Of a DNA stretch of 64,000 bases, positions 36,225 through 49,377 are shown one piece after another. Position numbers and translations under genes: made by a program. How positions within the stretch are numbered: the stretch's first letter is position 1; each line of letters starts with the position of its first letter. The DNA is from Labia minor (taxonomy: Eukaryota; Arthropoda; Insecta; Dermaptera; Spongiphoridae): assembly GCA_963082975.1 (NCBI GenBank), contig OY720345.1, forward strand, positions 13,542,491 to 13,606,490. Reading direction: 5' to 3'. Below the pieces are notes generated by a model that worked only from the letters and a program-made list of their open reading frames with translations, was not told the DNA's origin and did no database searches.

Positions 36225-39200
36225 TATTATTATTGTTATATTCAAAATTAATACATTAGAATCAAAAGAAAAAAAATAATTTCCCAAAAAGGAAAAACCT
36301 TTAGTAGATGACAATATTAGGTGACCATTTTAAAGAATATTGTCTAAAAATAAGATGACTAATGGTTATTCAATTTTCAAAAATAAAACCATATATTTTT
36401 TGGAGCAATATATATTCAATCATTTTCTTAAATAAGTTTCTCAATTATAAATGACTTATATAGATTATTAAAATTATATATACATATTATATTTACATAT
36501 TTTTTTTATTTATTTTAAATAATTACTTTTGTAAATAAAATTTAATTATTTAATATTTGTATATCATTTTACTTATTTTATATATAATTATAATATTATA
36601 ATAAAACCAAGTTGATTAAATTTATCTTATAGGAACCAAAAAAAAATATATATATAAAACATTAATAATTGATAAAGTTAAATGATCAATTGTGAAATTT
36701 TATATTAGACATCAAGACATCATTTGATGATTTTTTCAAAAAATTTTCGATATTTTTTAATCATTTTATTTTTGGAATATTAAGTGCTACTATTGGCAAC
36801 TACTCAATCTTTTGATTTCCAAGGTGGTCATCCTTCTACTGATAAAAAAAAGGTAACTCATAAAAAAATAATTATTCTTGTGTGATATTATTGTAAAATC
36901 AAATTTTTTATTCTTCTTAATTAAAAAGAACCATTTCATATTTTTTGCGAATATAACATTAGCTCGAAAATTATGGTAACCTTAAGTGAGTTTTTGCCTT
37001 AATTAATCAAGATTTTAATGGATTGATAGATCAATTCACTTATCGCTATTGAGATCAAGTAAAAGAATAGTTAATAGAAATTTAGTTTAATTTCATTTAT
37101 AAAATTCAATCTAAAAAGATACAAGAAGTAAAGAAAAGTAAACTCTCATTTAATATTTTAATATTTATATTAAGGTTTCAAATCAGAATTTATTTATATA
37201 GTAATTTAATGTGTTAATTACTTATATTTTTTTATTTTAAAGATAAAAAATATAAGTCAACATTTTGTTAACTGTATATTTCTTATTTATAAATATTCCA
37301 ATAAATAATACTTATATTTCAATAATTATGCTTTCTTAAAAATAATTTATCAAATAATATTCAAATATTAAATATTAATACTTATTAACAAATCCTTCAT
37401 ATATTTGGTCAAATCTAATTTAAAAAATATATGGAAAAATATAATTAAAAGAAATAAAAAATAAATGAAAAAAATTTGAAAAGATCCTTAGAATTATAAT
37501 TTAATATATTTTATTTATTCTTATTCTTATTAAATTCCCCAAAAAAAGGATCAGAATTTTTTTTTCAATTTTCCTGAATTACTTTGTATAATGTTTAAGC
37601 TAAAAAAATTGTACAAGAATCCTATTAAGAAAAATAATTACCTATTTAGGGGTATAATAAAAAAAATTATTAATAATCAATATACTCAAACATCTCAAAA
37701 TCATTAGAAATCAAAATAAATTTAGATTAATAAAATATAAATTAAGAATTTTTTGAAATTAATTCTCCAAATAGACATATTATTTCTTACAAAATAAAAA
37801 TTTTATTTTTTTAGTTTATACGTATTTTTTTAATAAACTTGGAGTCAAAATCTTGGTTTAAACTTTTATATTAATAAATTCTCAGGATATATATATATAT
37901 GAAATCAATTTAAGTAAATATAATTAACTATAATATACATTTTAATATTTATTGATATTTTTTATTTATTTTATTTTGACTGATTTTAGTGTCTAATTTT
38001 TTTAATATAATTCTTCAAATTAATTTTTAATTTTGATTTTTGAATCCTTCAAAATTTATTTATGTAAAGATAATAAATTTTAATAATAATTATTAATATT
38101 GATTTAATTATAGTACATTTACTATAATTTTATGTGATCAATAAAATACTATAGTGTAATTAGTATGTAATCAAATTAGAATATAATAATTAAAATTAGT
38201 TTTAAACATGATTTATTTTCTACATTATGTTTTATAATAAATTTTTATTGCCCGTAAGTCCTACTTATGCCCTTCTATCCATAAAATTCGTCAAGTATGA
38301 TATATAAAACATTAATCAATATATTAAAAATATAAAAATTTAATTGAATTGAATTTTTATTAAAAAAAAAAAAAATTTAACGAAACGTATAATCATCATT
38401 CATTCAATTTTTTTTTTTTTTTTTTTGCAACCATAAAATCAAGATTCCTCTCCCATCTAGCCATCACTTATTCCATCACCCATGGGACAATTTTAATCAA
38501 ATAGATTGGAAATAATAATAGTAGTACTATTTTATTTTATTTTAATCGTAGTCGTTTTCGAGAATGTCGCTCACACTCTCTCATTCTCTCTGTCTCTTAG
38601 GGGAGTGGGAGGTGAAGCAAAATGTGGCCATTAACCTTTGAAAGGGCCCAAAAAGAGGAGGGGAGGGTGGCTCCGGGAATTTGAAATGAAATGAAAATGC
38701 CGATTCAAGGATGATTAACTTTAATGTTTGTTACGAAACGAAATAAAAAAAAAAAGGGTTTTCCTATTCTAATAATATCTATCTATCGTTCTCATCTAAA
38801 TAATGAGATAAAAGGGGAATCGGGGGAGGGGATGAGTGGTTATGGAACAATTATGGAGGGGAAGAGCAATGTGTGAGGGTAGAAAACTATAATATAAATT
38901 TCAATTTATTTTAATTAATTTAAATTATTAGTATAATTTATATTTTAAAAAATAAAATTTACTTCATTTAATTTATATTGATAAATAACCAAAAATTCTA
39001 TAATATAGTTCAATCTTTTTCTTTAATTAATTTATATATTTAAATTCATAAAACTATAATATATAATAATTTTATATATTAAAAATTTAAATGTTTGATA
39101 ATTAAATTGAATTTTTTTGAAGAGGGGTATGTATATTGAAAATTATTTGAACTATTTTTAATAATATTTATGAACATAGTGGAATATATATAAAATATTT

Positions 39201-40009
39201 CATGCTATTAAGCGAATTTCTTATTAATGAATCATACTTTTATAAATATTAAATTAGCTATATACAATCGTATATGTAGGTCATTTATATTTCTTTTAAA
39301 ATCAATTATTCGGGGGTTTCAATGTCATTTTATTTATTCTTTAGTGCTTAAATATGAAAATGAAACGTCAAATATATATATATAGATCTTTTTATAGTGA
39401 AATTCTCGGGAGTGTCTATTGACCCATCTGGGAGGGGAGTGTGAGGGGTCTATTATGGCCTTTTGTCTGTTCAAGTATAAAATGAACTCTCCGGGTGAGT
39501 TCCAGAGAGACAGAGAGCGAGAATGTGTGTTTGTGTGTGTGTGTGAATGGAGTGTGTTTATGCGAATTTGTAGGGTTAGGAGAAAGGGGAGAAAACTTGT
39601 GTAGTAGGTTGGGAAGTGGGGAGGGGAGGGGGGTTAAAGGAGAGTGGGAGGATGAAAATTTATGACTGATAGAGAATTTCAAAATTAAATTCGTTAGTGT
39701 CTGCCTGGAGAGAGAGAGGCAATGAAAATACCTCACAAGGCCTGAGGGTGGACTGGGGTAGTTGTAGGTTTGGTGCTGTTGGTCGCGAGAGGGGGAGGGG
39801 AGGGGTGGGCAGAGAGAATAGGGGTTAAACTACACGTTGCATTTGAATTCTATAGTGGATTTTAAACGAAGAATTCCTGTCGAATTGACTGGAAAAGCCA
39901 GTGGTTTAGGTTGGGCACAAGTGTCTGAAAAAACTTCAAAATTTGTTTTCATTAAAAAAAAAATCTTAACTTATTGAATCTATCTATCAATCTATATATA
40001 TATATTTAA
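36225..40009. other. Long AT-rich stretch with two purine-rich islands
   Basis: 36225-38400 is almost pure AT-rich sequence. Islands of G/A-rich, low-AT DNA lie at about 38440-38890 and 39400-39850, with tracts such as GGAGGGGAGGGTGG and GGGAGGGGAGGGG. Open frames over 39416-39736 follow from these biased tracts and are not called as genes. The islands could be regulatory or structural (triplex- or quadruplex-prone). Confidence 0.5.
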
Positions 40010-40372
40010 GTTCTTGGTCACAAAAACTATATTTCTTCAAGTACTCTTATCCTAAGCTACATACTTCCACCCCATCTCTGTCACGTCCCTTCCTACATTA
40101 TCCACTCACCGCGTCCTTGGTTTTCCAACCGGACGTTTCCCAATCGGTTTTCCCACAAATATATTTATCGCTAGACTATGATCAGCCATTATTCAAGCTA
40201 CCTGCCCTGCCCAGCCTTCTCGATTTTATAACTCTAACTATTTCTGGAGATGCATAGAGGTCATGCAATTCCTCGATTTGCAATCTCCGCCATTCCCCGG
40301 TGACCTTCTTTGGTCCATAAATGCTGCTAAGAATCCTTTTCAATTATTCTAAATCTACTTGGTTACTAATAT
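40010..40372 (-). pseudogene. LINE 3' fragment (L2)
   Basis: It corresponds at the DNA level to the tail of the LINE seen at 8995-9738 and 42610-43128. Shared blocks include CCGCGTCCTTGG, CCGGACGTTTCCCAATCGG and GAGATGCATAGAGGTCATGC. On the minus strand these encode the GRPRTRWVD...REMG type tail of arthropod endonuclease/RT LINEs, here broken by indels. The RT domain is absent; it is 5' truncated, as expected of LINE copies. Confidence 0.7.
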
Positions 40373-41984
40373 TTGAATTTGATTGCCTAAATGGATTTTT
40401 TTTCGATATCTCCTCAATTAGGTATACTAATGCTAATCTATCATTATAATAAATAATTAAATTCTCCGGCCATGCTTTATTAAATAAAACAAACAATTAA
40501 AAAATAAATAAAAATAAAAAAATTATTTGATTTTCTATTTTCAAAATTTTATTTAAAATTTTTAATTAATATAAAAATAAAATAAAATTCTTAAATCCTT
40601 AATATTAATAAATAATTAATTAATTCATTAATTAACATTTTATAATATATATTGACATTATACTAGCGTTTTTGACAAATACCGTATATTTTTTATAACC
40701 ATCCTATACGAGTATAAGTAAATTGAAAATAAAATAATTAAAAACTATTCATTTGTGATTTAATAATTTATTTTTATTAAGAAACTATTAACTGTTTAAA
40801 ATATAAAATCTTATTATCTACCATAATTGTTTTTTTTTTTTTTTTGAAAGGTCGGTTGCCTAACTTTTAGGCGTTTCTATTAATCAAAGTAAGCTAATTA
40901 TATATTATACTATAAGTATATTAGAATGTGCAAGTTCTATAGAAACAAAAAAAAAGGAACGAAAATTTTCTAATTTTATAAGTAATTAAATCTTTTAAAG
41001 TATAATAGTTTCATTAATGAACGAATTTATAGTTTCTAAAATTTTATAAAAAATAAATAATAAATCAAAATTCAAAAGAGTCAATGAGAAAAGAGATAAA
41101 GATAAAATGATGAAATAGAAAAAAAAAATTATTAAAATAAATTTGTATGCATTTTGAATATATTGAATTTTCGATTTGAAAAAAAAAATCTTAAAAGAAT
41201 CCAACAAGATAACTATATAACAAAGTATGGTCATTATTAAATTATTTTATATCTTTATAAATTTTTTTATCTTTGAATTAATGGCATTATGGTTCTTTTA
41301 CAGCTACTCTAAGGCATCACATATAGTATATGAATGCGACAAAGGGAGAGGGTATTTCAAAGTTGTTATGATCACTAAATAAATATTAATTTATTCTATA
41401 CATAAGTTACAGAAACTCTAAAATCTTTAAGATATTATTATTATTATTATTATTAATATTTGATGTATTCTAATTTTGATTTTTTTTTTTAATGTTGATA
41501 TTTTTTGGTATTTTTTGGTATTTGAAAAATCTCTTTGCTACTCTCACTCCCCTCCCCCTCCCTCTCTCCAACCATAAACGAGATAATAATACAAGTACTG
41601 TGGCATTCAAGCTTTAGTATGATGATACATTATATCTCATAATAATAATAATAATATTACTAATAATAAAAATAATAAAAATTAAAATGTTGATTTTTTT
41701 TTTTGTTTTTATAATTTTTAAATTATATTTTTACGAAGTGTTTTTTCTTGTATAATTATTTTCATAAAGACAAATATGCAATTGAAAAAATAAAAAAAAA
41801 AAATTATACACTCATTTACAATTAGTCATCAATCATTTTGAATGCATAATGCATTGAATAATTTGTTTGTATGATTCTATTTAAAGGAGTAAGTGAAGAT
41901 GAATAAAAATTAAAATAAAAAAAAAAAGAAATTCATGTTTCATAAGTAAAAAAAGAGAATCTTGACCTTGACTTTGAATAAGAA

Positions 41985-42022
<38 letters not shown>

Positions 42023-42609
42023 AACTGAGAGAGAAAGAGAGACAAGAGTTAGAGTGGAGAGGGAGAGGAGATGGAAGAAATGGAGGGGGATATTATCATC
42101 ATTAAATCATGTCTATATATCCTTTGTCTTTTTTTGTTTTCTATCTTCTTCTTTTAGACTATCAATTTAGTTTGAACAAAATCGATTTTTGATTATTCTA
42201 GATCTTAAAAATTAAAAAAAATACAACAGCACATCAAGTCATTTAGATAAATTTATAAGATTACACCCTGTTTCAAAAATTATCATCACACATTGGATAA
42301 TTTTTTATATTTTTTTTAATATTAAAATATTCAATGAAAAGTGTACTATAATTTAAAAATAAATTTATTATAAATATATCTATATCTTAGATGTATATAC
42401 TAATCATCAGCAACCACATTCCTAAAACAGTTGCTACCTAATTCCAATCTTCATCCAATTCTCTTACATCCTCAACAAAATAAATGAATTTTTATTATTG
42501 ATTTATTTATATATAATATAATTTATTTAGGTATTAGATCAATAAAATTAACATATTATATTGACAATCTATTGTATTTAAAAGTTAAACCATATATTTA
42601 GGAATATAA
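40373..42609. other. AT-rich stretch, no gene seen
   Basis: Contains a TTA run (41433-41460), a TA run (41989-42019) running into GA-rich sequence to 42090, and a short CT-rich patch (41530-41580). No gene supported. Confidence 0.55.
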
Positions 42610-43128
42610 AGGCAGCAAACACATTTCTCCAACTATCCCTATCCTTAGTCACAACCATCCAGTCGCTACTCTCTCCCATATCTCTCACATCGCTTCCTAC
42701 ATTATCAACCTACCGCGTCCTTGGTCTTCCAAGTGGACGTTTCCCATTCGGTCTCCCTACCAATAAAATTTTTGGCCATTCTTTCTTCTCCTATTCTAGC
42801 CACGTACCCTGAACATCGCAGTCTTCTCGATTTATAACTCTAACTATTTCTAGAGATGCATAGAGGTCATGCATTTCCTCGATACACAGTCTCCGCCATT
42901 CCCCCCAGTGAAGAATCCTATTTTCACAAATACTCTAAATCTACTTTCGTCTCCCAAGGTCATAGACCATGCCTCACACTCATATAATACAACCGACAAA
43001 ATAATTGTTTTATATATTTTAATTTTGATTCCCTTTGATAATAATTTTGACGAGATAAGCCCCTTTATTGCATGATAACAGGCGTTATCCGATTGCAACC
43101 TCGATTTAAATTTTTCTCGTAGAATATA
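42610..43128 (-). pseudogene. LINE reverse transcriptase C-terminal fragment (L3)
   Basis: The minus strand carries a segment of 82 codons with NACYHAIKGLISSKLLSKGI then YKTIILSVVLYECEAWSMTL and DESRFRVF, followed after a frameshift by the tail with DNVGSDVREMGE and DWMVV. It is the same family as L1 and L2 and extends further than L1 at the CEAW motif. The breakpoint at its RT side abuts a TA run (43127-43142). Non-functional. Confidence 0.8.
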
Positions 43129-43688
43129 TATATATATATAGGTATATAAAATATTTTAAAAATTTAAAAAAATCACCTAAATTAAAATGCAAAATAAATT
43201 TTTTTAAAGAAATCAAATAAAATTTTGGAATATTTTTCGAATATTAAAGCTATTAATGTTTTATATTATATAGGTTTCACATAAATAACTTTTTTTTATT
43301 TAAAATATGGGTAACCTTCATAATTGTATCAAATTTCACATTTTGTTTAAAAAATTTTTTGCAATGATTTGAGCGCCATATAGCTGTCAAAAGTTGAACT
43401 AAAGCGATCCATGAAGGTGACAACGTGAAATAATGACAAATTATAATACAATAAAATGTTAAAAAATTCAGTGAATATAAATAAATGTTGATGAGTCTTA
43501 GTGAATGTTGCTAAATCATTTTATGAATTATTTTAATTATTCTTTTTCAATTATAAATATTAATTAATGGTGTTTTATTTCTTTTCATATAAATATTTAT
43601 AGATAAATAGATTGGATTGTATAATATTTTCACACGATCGGTGGAAAAATCAAAAATAATGAGTGGATAATGTAAAAACAAAAACAAA
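43129..43688. other. AT-rich stretch, no gene seen
   Basis: A patch near 43360-43440 is slightly more complex, without an open frame. Confidence 0.5.
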
Positions 43689-44138
43689 TTAGCTGGAGTG
43701 TCTCCACTCGACTATCTCGCAATTTGAATTGGATTAAATAACATAATATATTATTTTTAAATTAAATTTAATTAATTATAAATAATAAATATTAAACAAG
43801 CGCATGTTTGGCTTTTTATTGATGGCACCATGGCACATATTGGCGCGTGAGATTTGCAGTGTTAAAAAATTAATTCTGGTACTTTCAGCAATTCAATCAA
43901 GCTGAAATTCTATATATAGCAGTTTTATACAATTATTAATCATGTGAAAAATTATCAAACATATATTTTTATTTTTACGGTCACTTTAGAGAAAAAAAAA
44001 ATCAAAACGTTGTAGATAATGACCCTCTTCCGGTTGACTTACATTTCTCAAAAGTTGATAGAAAACTATGAATTTTGAATAATGTCCATGTACCAAATTT
44101 CATCATTCTAGCTCAAACCGTTTTTGCGTAATCTTGCC

Positions 44139-44180
<42 letters not shown>

Positions 44181-44295
44181 TTTTTCTCAACCTTAGTGAA
44201 AATGATTCAGGAACCTTCAAAACGTATAAAAACATCAAAATCTCAACATCGAAAATTTTCGTGATCGCAATACTATCTCTGGCGAGATAGTAAAA
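43689..44295 (+). mobile_element. Family B element, copy B3, well preserved
   Basis: Start AGCTGGAGTGTCTCCACTCG, arm ACTATCTCGCAA, end ACTATCTCTGGCGAGATAGT then AAAA. TGGAG/CTCCA can pair around TGT at the start, and the last 20 bases form an 8-bp stem with loop TGGC. The interior has TTGATGGCACC, TTGGCGCGTG, CTCTTCCGGTTGA, ACCAAATTTCATCATTC, CAAACCGTTTTTGCG, and a long AC array (44150-44175) ending CAGACAT. Nearly identical to B5. Non-coding. Confidence 0.85.
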
Positions 44296-46926
44296 ATATT
44301 AAGATTAAGAAAGCATAGAAATTAGCTGAGGCTGGAGGTATATTAAGAAATTAGGCTATAAGAAATATAATATAATAATATTAGTAGCATGATAGTGATA
44401 GATAATTTTTATAGATATACTTCATATTATATGTGAAATAAACAAATATATAAATAAATCAAAAAACTTTAAAATCATTATTATTAGTTATTATCAAAAT
44501 TAAAATAAAGTTAATAATGCTTAAAAATTAATATTTAAAAATTTATATTTTGAATATCAGTTATTTATTAAATGAATTATTTAACATTAAATAATATAGA
44601 TAGTTTATTCAATAAAATTAAAACTTTTAATTAAATTATTTTACATAAATTTCATAAATTGGAATACAAAAACTTTTATTATTTAGTTCTTTAACTATAT
44701 ATAATTACAAAGTATATTATATTCTAATTATACTAACAAAATCAATAAATATTTATTTATTTTTTTTTAACTTAATTTAAAAAATTGCACACTAACAAGA
44801 ACTCTTATTTAAATAAAATTCTTGAAGATTAATTGGTTTTTAATATATATTTTATAAATTTATAATTTAATTATTCTAATAGAAATATGTATATAGACGA
44901 TTGCTGTAATATTGGTAATATTGGTAATGTTCAGAGATTTTAGAAAGGTAGAAGGTATAGAGGGGGGTAATGGAGAAGGGTGTACCATTTACTCCCCTTT
45001 CCTCTTTCTTTTATGTCAAGCCTTTTCTTTCCCCTTACCATCTTCTATCACATCTCCCTTTCCCCTTATAACTCCTTCTTTGACTTGAAATGCAACTTAA
45101 CAAGACATTGATAGGCAAAGGTTATAAAAGTTGTCACGGAAATATTTTAATTAAATAAATTTAAGCATATAACTTTTTGTTTTTTAATTATCTTTAATAG
45201 TATATAATATCTTAAAATTTATACTTTCTACATATAGTTATTTTTATTATTTGTTGTTTTTTTTTTTAATTGAGAAGAGTGGTATAAATTAAAAAATGAA
45301 GTAATGAAAATTGTAGATTAAAAAATAAAATATTTATAAATTTGAAATAAAATCATTATATCCTTTAAAATCACGTTAAAATTAACAAATTAATAGAGTG
45401 AACTGTCATTTTTGTTTATTTCATATTTACAAATCATAGATGGACTTTTTCCTATAAATGAAACGAAAATATGCACTATGTGTGTTTTAAAATTTAAAAG
45501 TTTTTAAACTTAATGAAATTTTGTTTTATATTTATTAAATAACCATCTATTTATCTATTAATTTATTATTACTGAATTAAATAATTCTTAAATTTTAATT
45601 TTTCAATTAATAATAAAAAGATAGTATTATTATTTCAATTTGAAAATACAAATTCAATATAAAATATTTTTGTTAAATTTTTTTTTTTACAAAACACCCT
45701 ATATATAATATATCTGTATAGTTTTTGGTTCGTTAATGACTAGTTTGAAACATTAACGTCATTAGTCGTGCATCTGGTGATTTCTTTCTATCTCTTTCGG
45801 ACTATTATGCATGTGTGTGTGTGTGTGTGACTGATTGATGCCTGGAAAGCTGATTGTCTTCGTCTCTTGTGGTTATCGTTTCCAACTGATCCAAATGACT
45901 ATAAGCAATAATACTTTGAGAAAAGAAAAAAAAAGGATTTAGGGGAAGAGGGTCCAGGGGGCATGGAAAAATAATGGCTAAGAAAAATTGTCTGAGAAAG
46001 AGAAAGAAATATAAAAAAAAAATTTCAGGCTATTATTATTATAATATTATCGTTTGAATTTGTTTAACGTAAAAATTGTTAAATTGTGCAGTATAACATA
46101 AATACTATCAATTATATCCATTTTTACAACGGATTAGTAAATAATAGACAATTTTAGACAAATTATAAATTATACTTATTATATATAAATTATTCTATTT
46201 AAATAAATTTATGATTGAAAAAAAAACAATTAAAAATAAACTTTCAAAAATATATATAAAAAAATCAGTAATAATTATATACATATAAATTAAATGAGAA
46301 TTTCAATTTAAATAATTAAAATCTATATTATATTTTATTTTATTAAACATTTTGTGCTCTTGGTATATCAAATTAAATGTTTAAGTATTTGGTAGATAAA
46401 TTAAAGCTTATTTTAAATATTACACTCACATCTGTCAAGTATTTAATTAACAACTTTCTACTTTTAAGTCCACAAAAAAAAAACAAAAAAAAAACACTGA
46501 ATAAATATTATGATTTTTATCACACTATCAAACTTATTTTTTTGAAAAAAAATCCATCCAAATGAAATAACCAATCTTAACCCAATAAAATAATAAAATT
46601 TAATATTAAAAACTAACCGGAATCAGATTTTGTTCCAAATTAGTTATCAAATAAGAACAATTTATAGTCATTTATAGTCGTGCATCATGGATATGGTGGA
46701 TATACAGTATAAAGGGGGACGTGGGTGTGAGGGGAGGGGAAATAAGGATTAGATAGATAATCATTTTTGTTTCGATTGATAGGTGAATAAATAAAATTCA
46801 ATAATTGTAAATATTTATATTTATATGTCCATTTAATTATTTATATAGAATTATTTCTTTACTTATTAGTCGATTTTTAAAATTACATTGAAATAATTTA
46901 ATTATGTAAAAAATAAATCACATTTA
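44296..46926. other. AT-rich DNA with two GC-richer patches
   Basis: Patches lie at about 44935-45110 (GA then CT rich) and 45720-45990 (with a TG run near 45810-45830). No open frame of note. The frame at 46377-46565 is AT-biased and not called. Confidence 0.5.
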
Positions 46927-46941
46927 TTTACCTATATGTTA

Positions 46942-47187
46942 TGCGCCACTGGGTGAGAGGCTAGCATCGCTGTCTCACATTTATGTAGTCCCGGGTTCAA
47001 GTCCTGTGCCTGGCAAGGGAATTTCTCTAGCTGGGGTCTATGGGACGGAGTCAACACAGCCTCCGGGATCAACATTGGGAAGCTACTTAATAAAAAGTAG
47101 TGCCTCCGATCAAGAAAATCAAGGTAAAGGTTGATAGGACACGTTCTACTGATCATACGACACCTAGTTGATATAAGTAGGTTTTTT
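46942..47187 (+). mobile_element. tRNA-derived SINE, copy D4, with 15-bp target duplication
   Basis: Starts TGCGCCACTGGGTGAGAGG with A box TAGCATCGCTGT and B box GGGTTCAAGTCCTG. It stops early after ATATAAGTAGG and a T run, lacking the usual last about 50 bp. It is flanked by TTTACCTATATGTTA at 46927-46941 and 47188-47202. It carries a small internal insertion near 47089-47099. Confidence 0.9.
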
Positions 47188-47211
47188 TTTACCTATATGT
47201 TAGTTTTTATA

Positions 47212-47490
47212 AAGGCGCCATTGGGTGTGTGGGTAGCGAACCTGCTTCACATTCACATGGTCCCGGGTTCAAGTCCCGGGCCTGGCAAGGGAAATTCCCT
47301 AGCTGGGGTCTATGAGACGGAGTCAACCCAGCCTCCGAGAACAACATTGGGGAAAAGCTACTTGATAGCGCCTCCGATCAAGAAAATCAATGTAAAGCTT
47401 GAGAGGACCCGTTCTACTGATCATAGGACACCTCATTGATATAATCGGCTTGATAGGCGTTGTCCTTGCGTAGAACGTACAAAGTCAGAG
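47212..47490 (+). mobile_element. tRNA-derived SINE, copy D5, abutting D4
   Basis: Full-length copy: AAGGCGCCATTGGGTGTG, A box TAGCGAACCTGC, B box within CCCGGGTTCAAGTCCCGGG (a perfect T-arm-like stem), then the body and the 3' end ACAAAGTCAGAG. The direct repeat GTTAGTTTTTATA flanks it (47199-47211 and 47491-47503). Its left repeat overlaps the right repeat of D4, so the two SINEs used almost the same target. Confidence 0.9.
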
Positions 47491-47503
47491 GTTAGTTTTT
47501 ATA

Positions 47504-47948
47504 TTTATCTATTTAACAGACTTTAAACAAATTTGATTATATTTTTTAAACCATCAATATATTTAATTTTAATTACTTTACACTCTCTATTAATATAAAC
47601 CGTATATATAATTCTAAATAAATATAATATATTAAGGGATTTATTTTATTTAAAGATCACATTGTTTGTATAAATTATTTATTAAATAAAACTAACTGTA
47701 CAACTTTCGACTGCTTATGAATATAATATAGTATAACTATGAAATAATAATAATAAATGTATAAAAATAATGTGTTTAGTTTAATATAAATAGATAAAAA
47801 TTTTCAAAATGTATAAAAATTAAATTAAAATTGACCCAAGTGACACAATGAAATTAAATTCGCCCATAAAGATCATCAACACTTATCCTTAACGAATTTC
47901 TCATCCATTTTTGTTTTCTTATATTTTTTTCTAACAAATTAGTCGCAG

Positions 47949-47979
<31 letters not shown>

Positions 47980-48544
47980 TAATTATAAGAAAATTCGTCT
48001 GAGAATTAAGTTATTTTAATATCAATAAACAAAAGTCAATTAAAACTGATTCGTTACAACTGTATGGTTCATTCATTTTGTTTCTTATTAAAAAAATTGG
48101 TATTACATTAATTTTGCTTACTACTTCTAATAAAGAATCATACTAAGGAAAATAATCAAATTTATATACATAAATATATAATATACATAAATACACACAT
48201 TATCCTATTGGATTCAAAAGTGTTAAGATGCCTTAACTGTCTTTATCCTCACCCCCCCCCCCTCTCTCTCTCACACACCCACACCCATCTTCAACTAATT
48301 CTTAATCTTTCTTTTTCAATTCGAGAGTTTAATGTTCTTACCGCCCATTTTAAATTTCTCAATTTTAGAATTCTAAATACCAGTATTTTTTATGGAAACA
48401 TATTATAATTATTCATTATATAATCTCCATGATTTTAGAAAGAACTTATTTTTCTACTTTAATTAATATTATCTCCATCAATATAATCTCTATTATAGGT
48501 TTAATCCACATAATAAACTTTTAAAAGATTTCTGTGTGTGTACT
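47504..48544. other. AT-rich stretch, no gene seen
   Basis: TA run near 47953-47979 and a C-then-CT-then-AC patch at 48249-48290. No gene supported. Confidence 0.55.
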
Positions 48545-48552
48545 GTGTACTC

Positions 48553-48919
48553 TAGCGTTTTTCAACCTTTTTGGACCAAACGCCCACTTCGTAAGGCCGG
48601 CTTCATAATTCGCCCCCCTTTAAATTTTAACAGATAAAAATGACATGATAATCCCTAATATAAGGTAGGTACACTTGGTGATACTTAGAGCCATATTGAA
48701 AAATCTAGTACTCAGAACCTTATCGCAAAATCATCTTTCCTTTTTTTTCTAGAACCATATTGAAAAAAATTAAAAAAGTCGGAAATGTTTAAAAGCCTGA
48801 TCGCAAAATCATCTTACCTTTTTTTAGAGTTGAAAATGATTTCGCCCCCCAATAATCGTCTCCTTTTAAGATGTTGATCGCCCCCCAGGAGGCGATAACG
48901 CCCAGGTTGAGAATCACTA
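48553..48919. mobile_element. Short hAT-type element (H9)
   Basis: Left end TAGCGTTTTTCAACC and right end on the opposite strand TAGTGATTCTCAACC. Perfect duplication GTGTACTC at 48545-48552 and 48920-48927. CGCCCCCC patches lie near both ends. The middle has the shared module about twice in tandem (near 48690-48740 and 48750-48830): AGAACCATATTGAAAAAAAT, then GTCGGAAATGTTTAAAAGCC, then GCAAAATCATCTTACC. Confidence 0.85.
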
Positions 48920-48927
48920 GTGTACTC

Positions 48928-49377
48928 TATTGTGTACATTATTAAAGCAGAATTATATCCATCTGATATCTGTTCCATTATTAAATAGGTAAAAAAAAGA
49001 ATCTCAGTGATCACACAAAAATTTATTTATTTATTTATCAGGTGACTAGAATAACAATAGATAAATATTTTTTAGACATATTTTCCACAACGCAATGAAA
49101 AAAAAAAATAAATAAATAAACGAAATTGAAAAAATTCCCCTTATTTTTTATACAAACCTCCAATATACATAAATAATATAGAATATACATATTAATGAAA
49201 AATAGATATTTATATATTTGTGCATGGTTAGAAGAGGTAGGTAAGTAAGTATACCTGTAATCTATTAAATCAATTAATAAATTAAAAAAATGAAACAAAA
49301 AAATAAAAAAAAATATAATTTATTAATAGATATAAAACTCTTAAATTTATTTGATATCATATTATTGTTGTTATTAT
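48928..49377. other. AT-rich stretch, no gene seen
   Basis: No supported feature. Small open frames here are AT-biased. Confidence 0.5.

Noticed and set aside
39416..39736. 106-codon minus-strand open frame
   Set aside because: Low-complexity CT-rich composition (runs of S, L, P, H, T); explained by the purine-rich island on the plus strand.
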